In this document: positions 33,571-44,951 of the stretch, piece after piece | How the letters are laid out: the number at the start of each line of letters is the position of its first letter | Numbering within the stretch: the stretch's first letter is position 1 | NCBI GenBank assembly: GCA_025449115.1 | Contig: JAHLKC010000055.1 | Location: forward strand, 124,001 to 188,000 | From: Chytridium lagenaria | Taxonomy: Eukaryota; Chytridiomycota; Chytridiomycetes; Chytridiales; Chytridiaceae | Reading direction: 5' to 3' | DNA length: 64,000 bases | The notes under the pieces: model-generated | Database searches by the model: none | Told to the model about the DNA's origin: nothing | The model's input: only the letters and a program-made list of their open reading frames with translations | Translations under genes and position numbers: made by a program

Positions 33571-34555
33571 ATTGGTTATGAACGCATTGTCGTATAACTT
33601 TTTCACTCAACGCTTGTATCTTGTAGTAAGTAGTTTAGTAACCCCCCCGTTCTTTTCGCTATACCTTTTTCTCTCTCTATAATATAATAGGTGGTCTCCT
33701 ACGAGGATTCCCCACCCCAGCGCATCTTGCAAGTTTCTTTGTCCAGCTTAAAAAAATACATAAAATTGTTTTTTGGTCCCATATCTTGAACCATGTCTAG
33801 TTCACAGCGTGTTCATCATCCAGTCCTGTCATGGCGCCATTGCGTCCCGTCCATTCAACTTCAAGTATCGTCCACTTGCGAGCGTTATATCAGGCTACTT
33901 TCATTTAATCCTTTCTTCGTGTTTTGCAGTGCGTCCTAAGGATAGACAAGATTGATCAGTGGGTGGTTTAAGATGACTGGAGGAGTAAGGGTTCGCTGGA
34001 TGTGTGAGCAAGATTTGACGAAGGAGGGTGTCGTTTAATTTGGTTAGAGGACTTCGGATACGTAAGCAGTTGGGAAGAACATAATCGCCGTCGTCGTCGT
34101 CGTTTTGAAATCTTCTTTATCGTTGAAAGCGGACGAGTATTATTGCAGATTCTGATAAATTCGACGAGGGAGGGTGTCGTTCAAGTTGGTTAGAGGACTG
34201 CGGATACGTAAGCAGTTGGGAAGAACATAATCGCCGTCGTCGTCGTCGTTTTGAAATCTTCTTTATCGTTGAAACGCGGACGAGTATTATTGCAGAAAGG
34301 CTAAGTACGAAAGCTCGGTAAAGCTTTGATGACGACGAGAAATGCATGTTTTTTGGAAGGATTTGACGGTGGGTGGGTATTGAGCTGTGGGATGGAGGAC
34401 GAATTTAGTGGGGTGATAGCCTTTTTTGTTAAGTGCTGGATATGGTTTGGTGCGATGTTAAGTGACGGTGGATGGCTTTTTTATTCATGCGATGGTTTTC
34501 TATTGGTTTTATGTGAGAAGATGAGGGTTGTAATTGGAGAATGCGACCATGGGGT
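33571..34555. repeat. intergenic with a 146-bp direct duplication
   Basis: From about 34,030 to 34,300 a segment containing GGATACGTAAGCAGTTGGGA, ATAATCGCCGTCGTCGTCGT and TTTGAAATCTTCTTTATCGT occurs twice. The offset is 146 bases (landmark TGGTTAGAGG at 34,041 and 34,187). The copies are nearly identical. No gene is recognised. Confidence 0.7.
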
Positions 34556-34559
34556 TGTG

Positions 34560-35830
34560 ATTGTTGTGGACTGCTTTCTTATATATGGACTGATTTTAAA
34601 GGTGTAGTGTTGAAGGAACGTAAAGTAACGCTGGAGGAGCCTTTCTTGAGGGGGTGAGCGAGTTTGGTGTCGTTATTTGAATGATGGAGTGGGAGGGTAG
34701 GAGAATGGCGATTCTGGTTTGGTGTTGCTGTTGTAATGTCTTTGGAGACTGGAGGAAGGTCGATGGGAACTGTGACGGCGATGCGGTTGTCTTATGCGCG
34801 TGTGTGTGTGAGTAGATTTTGGGGTTGTTGGGAGAGTGCGAAGGATGTTTGTTGTGGACGGCTTTTAAAGGCGTCGTGTAGAAGGAATTTGAAATAACCT
34901 GGAAGCTAAGGAGATGACTTTTTGTGGGGTTGAACGAGTTTTTGATGGCATTGTTTGAGTGATGGAGTGAGGGTAGGAGGACGGCGATTCTGGTTTTCAT
35001 GTTGTGGTTGTAATGTCGTTGGCGATTGAAGGAGGGTCCATGGGACTGTGATGGTGACGCGGCTGTCTTATCCGCATTTTCGTGTGAGCAGATTTAGGGG
35101 TTGTTGGGAGAGTGCGGAGTAGTTTGTCGTGGACGGCTTTTATAGGCGTTTGTGTTGAAGGAATCTGAAATAACCTGGAAGCTAAGGAGATGACTTTTTG
35201 TGGGCTTGAACGAGTTTTTGATGGCGTTGCTTGAGTGATGGAGTGAGGGTAGGAGGACGGCGATTCTGGTTTGCATGTTGTGATTGTAATGTCGTTGGCG
35301 ATTGAAGGAGGGTCTAGGGGAAACTATTACGGCGCCGCGGCTGTCTTATGCGCGTTTTCGCGTGAGTAGATTTTGGGGTTGTTGGGAGAATGCGAAGGAA
35401 GTTTTTTCGTGTTGAAGGAATTTGAAATAACATGGAAGGATATGACAAGGAGTTAGGTGGCTTATTTGAGTAATGGAGTTGGAGGGTAGGAGGACGGTTG
35501 TTGGTGTTGTGTGGTTGTAAGGTCGTTGGTGATTGAAGGAGGGTCGAGGGGGAATGCGATGGCGACGCGGCTGTCTTATCCGGCGCGTTTTCGTGTGAGT
35601 AGATTTAGGGGTTGTTGGGAGAGTGCGGAGGAAGTTTGTCGTGAACGGCTTTTATAGGCGTGGTGCAGAAGTAATTGAATTAAACCTGGAAGAATATGAT
35701 GGAGTTGAACGAGTTTGGTGGCGTTGTTTGAGTGAAGGAGTGGGAGGGTCGATTTTCGTGTGATTTGTTGGAGATTGAGATAGGGTCGATGGGGACTGTG
35801 ATGGCTATCTTATCCGCAGAAGATTTTGGG
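34560..35830. repeat. tandem repeat, 276-bp unit
   Basis: Four to five diverged units. The landmark CGATTCTGGTTT recurs at 34,711, 34,987 and 35,263, exactly 276 bases apart; the later units are shortened to about 230-250. Each unit also carries GTAATGTCGTTGGCGATTGA, GGGGTTGTTGGGAGAGTGCG and GGAAGCTAAGGAGATGACTT. Since 276 is 92 codons, minus-strand frames stay open across units (peptide TRIAVLLPSLHHS recurs), but no start, splice or family supports a gene. Confidence 0.85.
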
Positions 35831-36752
35831 GATATTCCTGGTATTGTTTGATAGTGACGGCATTTCAGGGGCGTCATGGTGCTTGGGGTTGGGTATTTAT
35901 TTCGTTTTTTACTGCTCTTCTTTCTCATGTTTGGCAACCCAAGGCCGAGCGTGTGAGATTCACGGAACTTATCCATTCATGTGGATATGGGCCTTGTGGT
36001 CGCCCTTATGCTTTATAGTTGGTCTGTCTACAGTAAAAAAAGGGATTAAATTAATGATAATCGTGCATGTCCTCCATAAAGCTAATACTCGTTGTATTTG
36101 CTGTCCCTTAGCCTCTCACACGTTCAGGGATCGCGTGTTGCTCGTTGTCTGCGGGGGTAAAATGGCCCATACAAGACTTTGTGGTACCGTCCTTTTTGAA
36201 AATTCCGAATCGACCATCATGGTGTGTGTCGCCGCTGGAGACCGTCCTTAGCCCATCCATCCCATCCATCCCATCGCATCAGTCATCGCTATCAAATACA
36301 GGCGTCGTACACGGAGAAAGCTATGAATGTGGAGATCAGGACGGATGTTGAGGATGGGAGGGAACCTATGCTGGAATTGAACAGTGGAAGGATGAAGGAT
36401 TGATAAGAGCAAGTTTGGCAAGTTGAGGCAATGGCGTGCAGGCGATCTCTGAGCAGGGAGAGTGTTTCTGCGAGATGGACACGGCAGAGGTGCGTTCGAA
36501 ACGGATGACAGGGATGCTACTTTTGAAACTCTAGCTGGTTCTGTATCGGCGGTCAGGACTAATGATAGAAATGGACACAATGAGATAATACGGACGACTG
36601 GAACGTCTGCTACGTTTGATGGCGATGCAATGCGATGCGATGCGATGGGAGACGGCTTCGAATCCTCCCCCTCTCTCTCCACTCGCTCGTAATTCTTTGC
36701 AACTGGAATTTCGTTTCTAACAACTGGGATCCCCCATTCTCGTCTTTAATAG
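35831..36752. other. intergenic; RPS26 upstream region
   Basis: Open frames at 35,826-36,251 (plus) and 36,248-36,682 (minus) lack protein-like features. ATCCCATCC and GCGAT short repeats occur near 36,255 and 36,628. The first RPS26 exon, probably little more than an ATG, should lie shortly upstream of 36,753, but I could not place it. Confidence 0.3.
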
Positions 36753-37196
36753 ACTGTGAAGAGGCGTAACAACGGGACGCTCCAAGCACGGCCGTGGCCA
36801 CACAAAGGCCGTCCGCTGCTCCAACTGCTCCCGCTGCGTCCCCAAGGACAAGGCCATCAAGAGGTTCCTCATCAGGAACATGGTCGAGTCGGCTGCCATC
36901 CGTGATATCACTGAGGCTTCCGTCTTTGAGGGTAAGCTTACTTGATTTCCCTTGTTCAATTCTCGGGGGGTCTGACCGCTTTTTGTTTTTTATCACTGGT
37001 AGAGTACGCCCTCCCCAAGCTTTACATCAAGACCCTCTACTGCGTGTCTTGCGCTATCCACTCCCACGTCGTTCGTGTCCGTTCCCGTGAGGGCAGGAGG
37101 GACCGTACCCCTCCCCAGCGCTTCAGGGGTGGCTTCAACAAGGACGGAAAGAAGCCCGCCGCCGCTGCTGCCGGTGCTGCTGCCACTAAGGCATAA
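36753..37196 (+). CDS. RPS26: 40S ribosomal protein eS26
   Basis: Two exons, 36753-36931 and 37003-37196, encode [40 protein letters not shown], the [20 protein letters not shown] zinc-finger half and an Ala-rich tail ending [10 protein letters not shown]. Both zinc pairs (C-x2-C) are present. The exon begins at ACT GTG AAG AGG right after a TTTAATAG acceptor, so the initiator ATG must be on a separate upstream exon, as in other fungal RPS26 genes. One extra G (GGGACGC for expected GGACGC, near 36,775) breaks the frame after RRNNG. This is an insertion, unlike the deletions elsewhere. Confidence 0.93.
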
Positions 37197-37840
37197 AATT
37201 CAATCACACGATTTGACGGGCATGAATGGAATGGGAGAAAGTCCTGGAGTTGATCTTCGATAAAGTTATTCCTCGAGAGGGGATTAATGGAATAGGAACA
37301 GCTTGCTTCTGGTTTTTGGGGCACCCCGACTTCGGCCCTTTTGTTTGTGAATGTTAATGTGTGAGAGAGTTTATGGCTTTTGTGGTTCCGTTTCTTCTTT
37401 TTGTTCTTTTGGAGTGGACTGATGGGGATGTGTATATGTCTCTGGAGGTCTCTTCACGGTTCTTCTCTGGATGAAAGGAGTGTTGGTGGGGAGCTGTGAT
37501 CCTGCAGTACCTGTCAAGGCTTTTTCTTTGTCCACGCACAATAAATATCTTAAAGTGTAATTGAGTGAGTTTTTTCGTGATGGCGGTGCGTTGATGTTGT
37601 GTGGAGTTGGCCCGGACGCGATATCGTACTGAATGCGACTGTTGCATCGATGCAGAGCAATGGTATTGGGGACACGTGCGTGACGCTATTTTGATCGACG
37701 GCAGTGCTTTGCGGTGCTAATTCAACACCTCTAAACTTTATTCTTTTTTTTTTTTTTTTTTCTTAACTCGTTACTCTACACAACTTTCTTGCACATCCTC
37801 TCATCAAACACACTCACTCACTCGTCTTGACGGTGTAGCG
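37197..37840. other. intergenic
   Basis: No gene. It holds the RPS26 3' region, a long poly-T run (about 37,744-37,761) and a CACTCACTCACTC stretch just before the MIOX start codon. Confidence 0.35.
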
Positions 37841-39099
37841 ATGACCGTCATCCACAAACATGCTGCTGGGTTAATCTCAACTGATGTCGCTCCTGTCAAA
37901 AACGATTCGGAAGTGCCAAAGGTGGTGCCAAAAAACACTGATGGCACCGAGCCAGCAGCATCGATTAAAAAGCAGGAAGAGTTCCGTAACTACACAGACA
38001 GCGCTGAACAGGTATGTTTCCCTCACCATCATCCTCCTTCTCCATCGAGTCCTCAACTGATCGACATCTGACAAACATTGACAACACCACAACCACCAAG
38101 GCACGAGTCTCCCACTTTTACGCCCTCCAACACCTCCACCAAACCTACTCCAACGTCCTCACCTTTGAATCCCGTCATCTCACCTTCACCAAGTTCCGTA
38201 TGGGATGCTGGGACGCTCTGGAATACCTTGATCGTGTTGTGGACGACAGCGATCCCGATACATCGCTTACGCAGATCCAACATGCAGTGCAATCGGCTGA
38301 GGCGGCGAGACGGAAATACCCGGAATGGGATTGGTTGCATCTTGTGACGCTTATACATGATTTGGGGAAGATTCTGGCGGTGACGGATAAAGAGAGAGGG
38401 ATGGTGGGGGATGAACAGTGGGCGGTTGTAGGTGATACCTTTCCGTGAGTGCTTTCTTTTTCTCTTTTGTTATCGTCAACGTTGTTTGTGATCATCATGC
38501 GTGACTTTAATCGATTTCTTTGCGGACTGACCTACCCCATCTTGGCGCGTATTTCCTTTTGCTTATAATTTAACAAGGGTCGGATGCCGGTTCGATGAAT
38601 CCAACATTTTCCATTCGGCCTTTGACAAGAACCCAGACTCACGCCACCCCATCTATTCGACCCGTCTCGGTATCTACAAAATCCAATGCGGTATCGATAA
38701 CCTCAAAATGTCCTGGGGTCACGACGAGTAAGCCATCGCCGCCCCCGTTTTCCCGGTCAATGACATTCTAACCTCGTCCCTGCCAGATACCTCTACCAAG
38801 TTCTCATCCACAATAACGCTCGTATCCCCGCACAAGGTCTTTCCATGATCCGCTATCACTCCTTCTACGCGTGGCATACCGCCTCAGGGTACAGGTTTTT
38901 TTGTAATGATGAGCCTAGGACCCCTGGACCGTACCCTCGAAGTGAGGATGTGGGGGATACAGAGAAACTCAAGTGGGTGAAACTGTTTAATGAGTTTGAT
39001 TTGTATTCAAAGGCGGATGGGGTTTATGATGTTAAGGAGGTGAAGGAGTATTATTTGGGGTTGATGAAAAAGTATTTACCAGAGGTGTTGGAGTGGTGA
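37841..39099 (+). CDS. MIOX: myo-inositol oxygenase
   Basis: A non-haem diiron enzyme that cleaves myo-inositol with O2 to D-glucuronate, the entry to inositol catabolism. Four exons: 37841-38011, 38101-38444, 38578-38727 and 38787-39099. All six iron ligands of the family can be seen in context: the early His in the ARRKYPEWDWLHLVTLIHDL region with HD of IHDLGKILAV, the His of MSWGHDEYLY, the His of MIRYHSFYAWH, and the Asp of FNEFDLYSK. It ends YLPEVLEW, matching the family C-terminus. The N-terminal 50 residues are a polar extension. No frame break was found. Confidence 0.95.
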
Positions 39100-39396
39100 G
39101 ATTTGGTGGTGGCGTTATGGGAGGTTACGGTAATCTAATTATAATGGACTATGTTAATTATTCGTGTTTCGCTTTAAAATCGTCGTAGTTGCAATGGTGA
39201 AGCTATTATGTTTTATTAAATATACTAATATATCAATCACTTAAAACACATCGCGTCCAAAGCAGATTGTTTCTAGCAAAGGAGATGACGATAACATGCA
39301 TCAGAGCTTACTTTGAACTTTATGTGCTGACAAAGATCGACGCGTCAATCTTCAAGTGTAAAATCCAATGTTTTCTTACGTCTAGAGGGCTCACAG

Positions 39397-41308
39397 ATGG
39401 AGCCTGCAGCTGCACGATCGTCTCCGAAATGGCTTAGCAGCACGATCCGCGACGCAAGATGCCTTACTGTGCTTCTACGTCCAGTATCCACATATACCAT
39501 TTTCTTGAGTATCGCTCTCATAGCCATAAAATACATGTTGAGCTACTTTGTGGTTGATCAGAACGACGGAAAACCGTTCGCTGATGACACTAAAGTCTTT
39601 GGATTATTCGTCATCTTGGATGCCATGTAAGGAAATAAACCAGCCCTTCATCCCTTTTTAAATGCTGTGTAGGCCTTTGATCGCTTGTTTCTACTCCAAA
39701 AGGACATTTTGGTTTAACCCACATGTCGATTACTTGATTCTTTACACCCCGATACTAGTGGCTGGGCCGTTGATATGGAGGTTTACGATAATGTCGTTCA
39801 CAGAGGCACTATACCTGTTGTTCATTGCTCTTTCGTTAATGCCGACTTTATTCACCCCTCTTATGTTTTGGGACAAGAATATGAGCTTTGGCCAGATTAT
39901 GAAGTTATCTGTATCTCAGAGCATAGTATTCTGGATTCTCATGGTCTTTACTTCGTAAGTTATAACTTTTCAATGTCTCGATTAATGCTGTAATTACATA
40001 GATCCATCCATCTGCTTTTTCTTTCACTCTCGCGAATGAACTACGGATCAGGGACCATCGTAGACTTATTCTCATCAGTTTGCCTTTTCGGTGTTGTGTG
40101 AGTTGGCCGGCTTCTTCCCCCTCCCCCTCTCTTGTCATGGGTTTCACGCTATTCGCTGACGATGTTAGGATTTAGGTTCCCCATCCTTAGAACCGTCGCG
40201 ACGCAAGGAGCACGTCGAGGATTAAATTGTATGACATGGAAGAACCCACAAACGTTCAAGAATACACCGAATTGAAAAGAACATCGTAAGTTGATTCCTT
40301 CTTTTTACAAAAGCAAAGGCACTGAAATGAGTTTTATTAGTTCAGATATATAGTCTGGTAACTCCCAATTATCTTAGCCTCTCGCCCTTTTACCCAAACC
40401 TTATACCCTAGCCTCGATATATTCTGGAACGCACTAAGTCATCTCCTCCTCACCGAAATTCGCGACAACGCAACCTTTTCGATCTCTGTCGTCTGCTCAC
40501 ATATTGTTACCATCTTAACGCGCGTACTGTCTGTAGCTGCTTTCAGGAGGTTGCAGAGGGAACTATGGGGAAGACTGCACCGATACTGAGTCGGGCTTAT
40601 GATCATATTCAGACGGATATCACGATAAAGAGCGCTGGTCGACCGAGTGTGGTGAAGACTCTAAATGTGGAATCGAAGGAGGACAGTATCCCGAACTACA
40701 TGAATAGGAAAGTCGCCGGTCGAAATAGTTTGGCAAAGAGTTACCACGTTACTTTGAAAGATGAAAGTTTACCAGGATATGGCATCCGTCTTCAAGCCCG
40801 AACACACCAGACAATCAAAATGCAGTTCGATTTTCGACAAGGAAGAAGATATCTCTATAGACTTTTCCCCAACTTCTTCTCTACCCGACTCACACCCATG
40901 TCCGACGAAACCCGCTTTGCCTTCACCAACCTCGCCAACAATTCGGAGAATACTGTTCCCGCATATCCAGCTTCCTCATCACCCTCTTCCTCACCTCCCT
41001 CCCCCCCCAATCCACATGGACGCATGTCGAGATCCCCTAACGGTTCAAACGCACGTCATTCGTGTATCATCACCATGACTGTGAGTTTTTTCATTGATGC
41101 TGTTGTGTTGTGGGTGGAACGGCGAGTGGATGAAGATGGATTGAGGGAGGCTGTGGAAGAGTTTAGGATGGCGAGGGTGTCGTGGTTGGTGTATTTGGAG
41201 ATGGTGATGCATGTTTTGGGAGTGTGTGGCGCTTTTGTTATGGCCATGCCCGGGGTTTTGCAGAATGGGGATGGGTGTTTTAAAGGTGGGAGAAAGGGTT
41301 GGGGATGA
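39397..41308 (+). CDS. multipass membrane protein, family unknown
   Basis: An ATG at 39,397 (MEPAAARSSPKWLSSTIRD) starts a series of exons with hydrophobic helices: TYTIFLSIALIAIKYMLSYF, LILYTPILVAGPLIWRF, ALYLLFIALSLMPTLFTPLM and MKLSVSQSIVFWILMVFTS. A loop with DMEEPTNVQEYTELK follows, then SISVVCSHIVTILTRVLSVA. A long cytosolic segment (KTLNVESKEDSIPNYMNRK) and final helices (FFIDAVVLWVERR, LGVCGAFVMAMPGVL) complete it. At least six membrane segments. Introns at about 39,628-39,672 and 39,956-40,001 are clear; frame changes near 40,210, 40,420 and 40,990 (a C-run) make the middle uncertain. It could be a receptor- or transporter-like protein. Confidence 0.55.
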
Positions 41309-41685
41309 GGACTTTATTGTATTTTAATGTGTATAGTTGGATTACCTCATATGTGCATATATAATTAAGGTGAAGTCACATAGTACTGGCACAGTGTCCC
41401 AACAACTTTGCTTTTGACTGAAACACGTTGAACGCAGATGCCATGAGGAACAAGGTATGTTGGAGGCATGAACGTCATTCGAGAGGCTGCCAAATGTCGC
41501 GCTTCCAAAGCCATGTTTTCAGTAGGCTTCTCCCGAGTTTGATGCCATGCAATCTATCGCTGTTTCTTTTTTCTTCCATTGACATAAAAGTGTTTCGACG
41601 GCCATTCCTTTCTCTTTCCCTTTCATTCCATTCAAGTCAAGTGCTTAAAATGTTGAAATGTCATTGGTGAGAATTTTTAAACTGC
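41309..41685. other. intergenic between the membrane-protein gene and the Hsp20 promoter
   Basis: No gene recognised; A/T-rich with a C/T-rich stretch near 41,560-41,640. Confidence 0.3.
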
Positions 41686-41708
41686 GAAAGTGCTGGAAAG
41701 ATCACGAA
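41686..41708 (+). promoter_or_regulatory. step-type heat shock element upstream of Hsp20
   Basis: Three GAA triplets lie exactly 10 bases apart, at 41,686, 41,696 and 41,706. This is the spacing of a discontinuous (step-type) heat shock factor site. It sits about 40 bases before a TATA box and 160 before the Hsp20 ATG. Confidence 0.65.
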
Positions 41709-41746
41709 AAAATAGAGTGGGTTTCCATTTCCTGCAGCGTTTCTCA

Positions 41747-41755
41747 TATAAAAAG
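41747..41755 (+). promoter_or_regulatory. TATA box of the Hsp20 gene
   Basis: TATAAAAAG lies 119 bases upstream of the Hsp20 start codon and downstream of the heat shock element. It is the clearest TATA box in the window and suits an inducible gene. Confidence 0.65.
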
Positions 41756-41865
41756 GCGAGAGGAAAAGATGCATTCCTTCTCCATCCCATCTGCACAAAC
41801 AAAAAACACCTTCACCTCCAAAGAAGAAAAAGAACAAAACCCACTCAACAGCTACCACAACCACA

Positions 41866-42477
41866 ATGACGCTCTTTGCACGAGACCCCTTCTTCAACGA
41901 CTTTTTCCAACGCGACCCATTCTTCCAAGACTTTGATCACTACCTCAACACCAGAATCTCTTCCGCCTTTCAAGATGTAAACCGCGCCTTGGAGCATCGA
42001 AACACCGAGCACCCCGCTCCAGATGCAAGCCGACAAGACATTGCTCATAGGCCCACCAACAGGCTCTGGTTGAATCCCTCGCACGCGGTGTACGTCTGGA
42101 TGTCTCTGAGAATGACAAATCATACGTTATTCACGCTGACGTCCCTGGCATCAAAAAGGTAAACTTCTTTTCCCCTTTGAATCACTTCACCCTTTTTTCA
42201 CGTGTACTGATGCATTGCGCAGGAAGAACTTTCCATCACTCTCAAGGACGATATTCTGACTATCAGCGGTGAGCGCAAGACCGACAACGAAATAAAAGAT
42301 GACAGACGTCACGTTGTGGAACGAAGTTACGGCAAGTTTAGCAGATCCATTCAGCTTCCTCAGAACGCCAACGCAGATAGCGTTGCTGCTCGCCTTCAGG
42401 ATGGTGTGCTTGAGCTTTCTGTTGCGAAACGTGAAACTCCTGCTGTTGAGGCGCCGAGGCAGATAACCATTGCATGA
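41866..42477 (+). CDS. small heat shock protein, Hsp20/alpha-crystallin
   Basis: An ATP-independent holdase chaperone. Exon 1 (41866-42158) begins MTLFARDPFFNDFFQRDPFF, a typical Phe/Asp-rich N-terminal arm. After a one-base shift near 42,065 it continues VRLDVSENDKSYVIHADVPG IKK. Exon 2 (42223-42477) carries the alpha-crystallin core: ELSITLKDDILTISGERK, GKFSRSIQLPQNANADSVAA and LQDGVLELSVAKRE, with the conserved A-x-L-x-DGVL-L-V pattern. It ends RQITIA, containing the I-x-I C-terminal anchor. The upstream step-type heat shock element and TATA box indicate heat induction. Confidence 0.92.
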
Positions 42478-42840
42478 GTGGATGTGATGCAGTGATAAAG
42501 TTTGTTCGTTGAAAGTGTAAATTTGTATACCGCTCTTTGCAAGATAACTCAGTTGTTTCAAATCTAAAGAATAAAAGAAAGATTAGTTGTATAACCAACC
42601 TTGCATTCGTTCGTAAGAGTTTTAAGATTATAGATTTTTGTAGAAAGTCGAGCTGAATTCAACGGTGGATCCTCAGGTCGACAAAGGATTATAGTCGTAA
42701 TGAACATTCAGTCATCCAGTCATCTGTGCAGGGCAGCAAAAATAGCGACACACGTAAAAAAAAGAATAGTTTATTACGCAAATGAGGTCTAACAACAAAC
42801 ACCATGAACTGTAGGGTACGAGTACAACTGAACCAGAGCG

Positions 42841-44400
42841 TTAACTGGCAGGAGCCGGGTTATAAGGAATAGCATTACTTAAAGTAAAGTTGATAAAGTA
42901 AAGCATCGCATTCCAAATCTCATCACCTGTCGCAATAATCTGACTAGCAGGTAACTGGAAACCATAAGATCCCGTGTCCCTAAGCTCAATAGTGTAGCCC
43001 GTCATGGAAGCTTTGGTCGTCATCCAGTCATCCGTGGCGCCTGCTGCGGGATAGAGCGAGGCGCCCGTTTGGCTGGTGTAGGTCTTGCCGGAAATAGCTC
43101 TAATGGCAGTGGACATGCCGTCACCGAGTTTTTTGAGAATGGCTTCGTTCTTGGAGAGGGTGGATGTCCAGCCCCAGCTGCGGAGGACGAGCTGGGAGTA
43201 AGAGTGGAAGTCGATACCGGCTGTGAATTCATTTAAGTTTCTGTGTTTCTTATATGAAAAAAATAAAATGAACGCACCTAAACGGTTGGGGAAGCTCAAA
43301 ATGTAGTTGGAAACACTCTTGGTCTCGGGTTCAGAAAATGGCGCCGTTCCCTTGTAAGTGTCAGAACTGGGAGTGGAGCTTGCGCCAGCGGCACCCCAGT
43401 GCTCGTCCCAGTTACGGTTAAGGTCAACTCCATAGGTACCCCCACTGTTCAAACGACGGTTCTTGCGCCACTGTGTCAATATTCAAAGTTTAGCTGATTG
43501 GCAACCCATAGAAAAAAAAAGTCAATCATTCTATACCAAGCGGTTAGTTGTAAATGTGTAAACGTAACCATCGGGATTCTGCATCGGGGTGATGACGAAT
43601 TGAACCTTCTGAAGGTATGATTTGACGACGGGGTCGGAATCAGCAAGAGTGAGGAGCTTGTAAGCTTGGTATAGGGCAGTAGCTGGACCAATCCATTCGC
43701 GAGCGTGTTGGCCAGAGTTCCACCATATCATCTTTTTGTTGGTGTTGGGAACGGAAGAGTCGGAGATGATGATGGAGGGATGTTTCTGCCCTGGTAGATG
43801 TGCCGATGGACGCCGTGTAGGTGACGTACTGCGGGTAAGTGGTGGCCCAGGCTGTGACGTTTGACCAGAATCAGTACATATTAAGAGAATATCAAGATAA
43901 AAATGAAAGTAGAGAAAGAAAGGTTATTGTTTTTACATTGGAGTTTGGCAACGATCTGGTCGTATGTTGCGTAGGTGTTGAAAAATGGGTCGACTGCAAG
44001 AGTGTCGACGGCGAGAGCGTTAGCAGAGGTCAAGGCAGCAGCATTTTCAGAAGCCTCTCAACAACCGTTGCATAAACGTCGGCGATTTTAAGGGTACAGC
44101 TGAGTGCTTTCAAGAGAGCACTAGCCTCTGCCTTGCTTTGAGTGCGAACATCAGCAACGGATGCAGCTTGAATGCGGTGAGTCCAGACTAATATGACTTG
44201 ATGTCAGTTCCATGCATGCTATTTTCCAAATCGAATATACTCACATCAAGGTCTAGCTTGTACAAAACATCAGCATCAGCCTGACTACGAATCTTGCATG
44301 CGTAGAGGCTGTTGACACCCTGGAGTGCAGGAAGAGCTTGAACGGATTGAAGGAGCCCGCAAGTCGAGACGACAGCAGCAAGCAAGGCCTTGACGAGCAT
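42841..44400 (-). CDS. secreted M14A metallocarboxypeptidase
   Basis: A zinc carboxypeptidase. The start MLVKALLAAVVSTCGLLQSV is a signal peptide. An inhibitory pro-domain region follows, then the catalytic domain: SGQHAREWIGPATALYQAY (zinc ligands His and Glu), ITPMQNPDGYVYT, WRKNRRLNSG, GVDLNRNWDEHWG, and AGIDFHSYSQLVLRSWGW (third zinc ligand His). The catalytic Glu is in YTIELRDTGSYGFQLPAS. A last intron splits the protein between FPNRL and AGIDFH. Two bases are missing near 43,795-43,815 (before the IIISDSS region), and the pro-region exons near 44,050-44,190 are only partly resolved. Probably an extracellular digestive enzyme. Confidence 0.9.
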
Positions 44401-44951
44401 TATGAGGTATTTGAGCGGTGATGGACCCACTGTCTAAACCGTCTTCTCCACCCTATTTATATCTCCAGCTCTTTGAGAGCTCATCCCCACCTGCTCTTTC
44501 CTTTCATGGCATAAGAGCAGACTCCTTTTAGCAATAATAACTCGTTCCATCCAAAATCTTTTCCTTCCCCACAAACAGCCGATAAAATTGAAATCACGGA
44601 AAGAATCGCGGGTGGTGGTGCACTGGTGGGTTCTGATAATGGATGGATGCCGATGAAGGATGCTTCCTCCACAGATCATCCACTGATGACGGTGTGGGTC
44701 CACGCGTTACTCGGAAAGGAAGGAAATCTGGCAGTGTGGTGTACGAGAGCTGGTATACCATAAATGGATATCCATCCTCTGCACGCGTCTTGCCCAGGAC
44801 AGGAAGACGGGCGTGTTCTGAGTATGTATGACAGCACTTGTCTTGCATGCATCCAGCATGCCTTCTGCTGGGCTGATGGAAAAGCATGTTGTCAACGTGG
44901 AGGGAAATTAAGATGCTGCTCTTTATTAGTCTTTAGTACTATAAATTGCAG
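44401..44951. other. intergenic
   Basis: No gene recognised between the carboxypeptidase signal peptide and the first triplicated gene. It holds the carboxypeptidase promoter. Confidence 0.3.

Noticed and set aside
34560..35830. CRISPR-like array
   Set aside because: Units are 276 bp, contiguous and without short repeat/spacer alternation, and the genome is eukaryotic.
35826..36251. 141-codon plus-strand frame with many Cys and hydrophobic residues
   Set aside because: It starts inside the last tandem repeat unit, has no domain-like order and no support from splicing or similarity.
36248..36682. 144-codon minus-strand frame upstream of RPS26
   Set aside because: Low-complexity Ser/Pro/His composition and position in the RPS26 promoter; short GCGAT and ATCCC repeats keep it open by chance.
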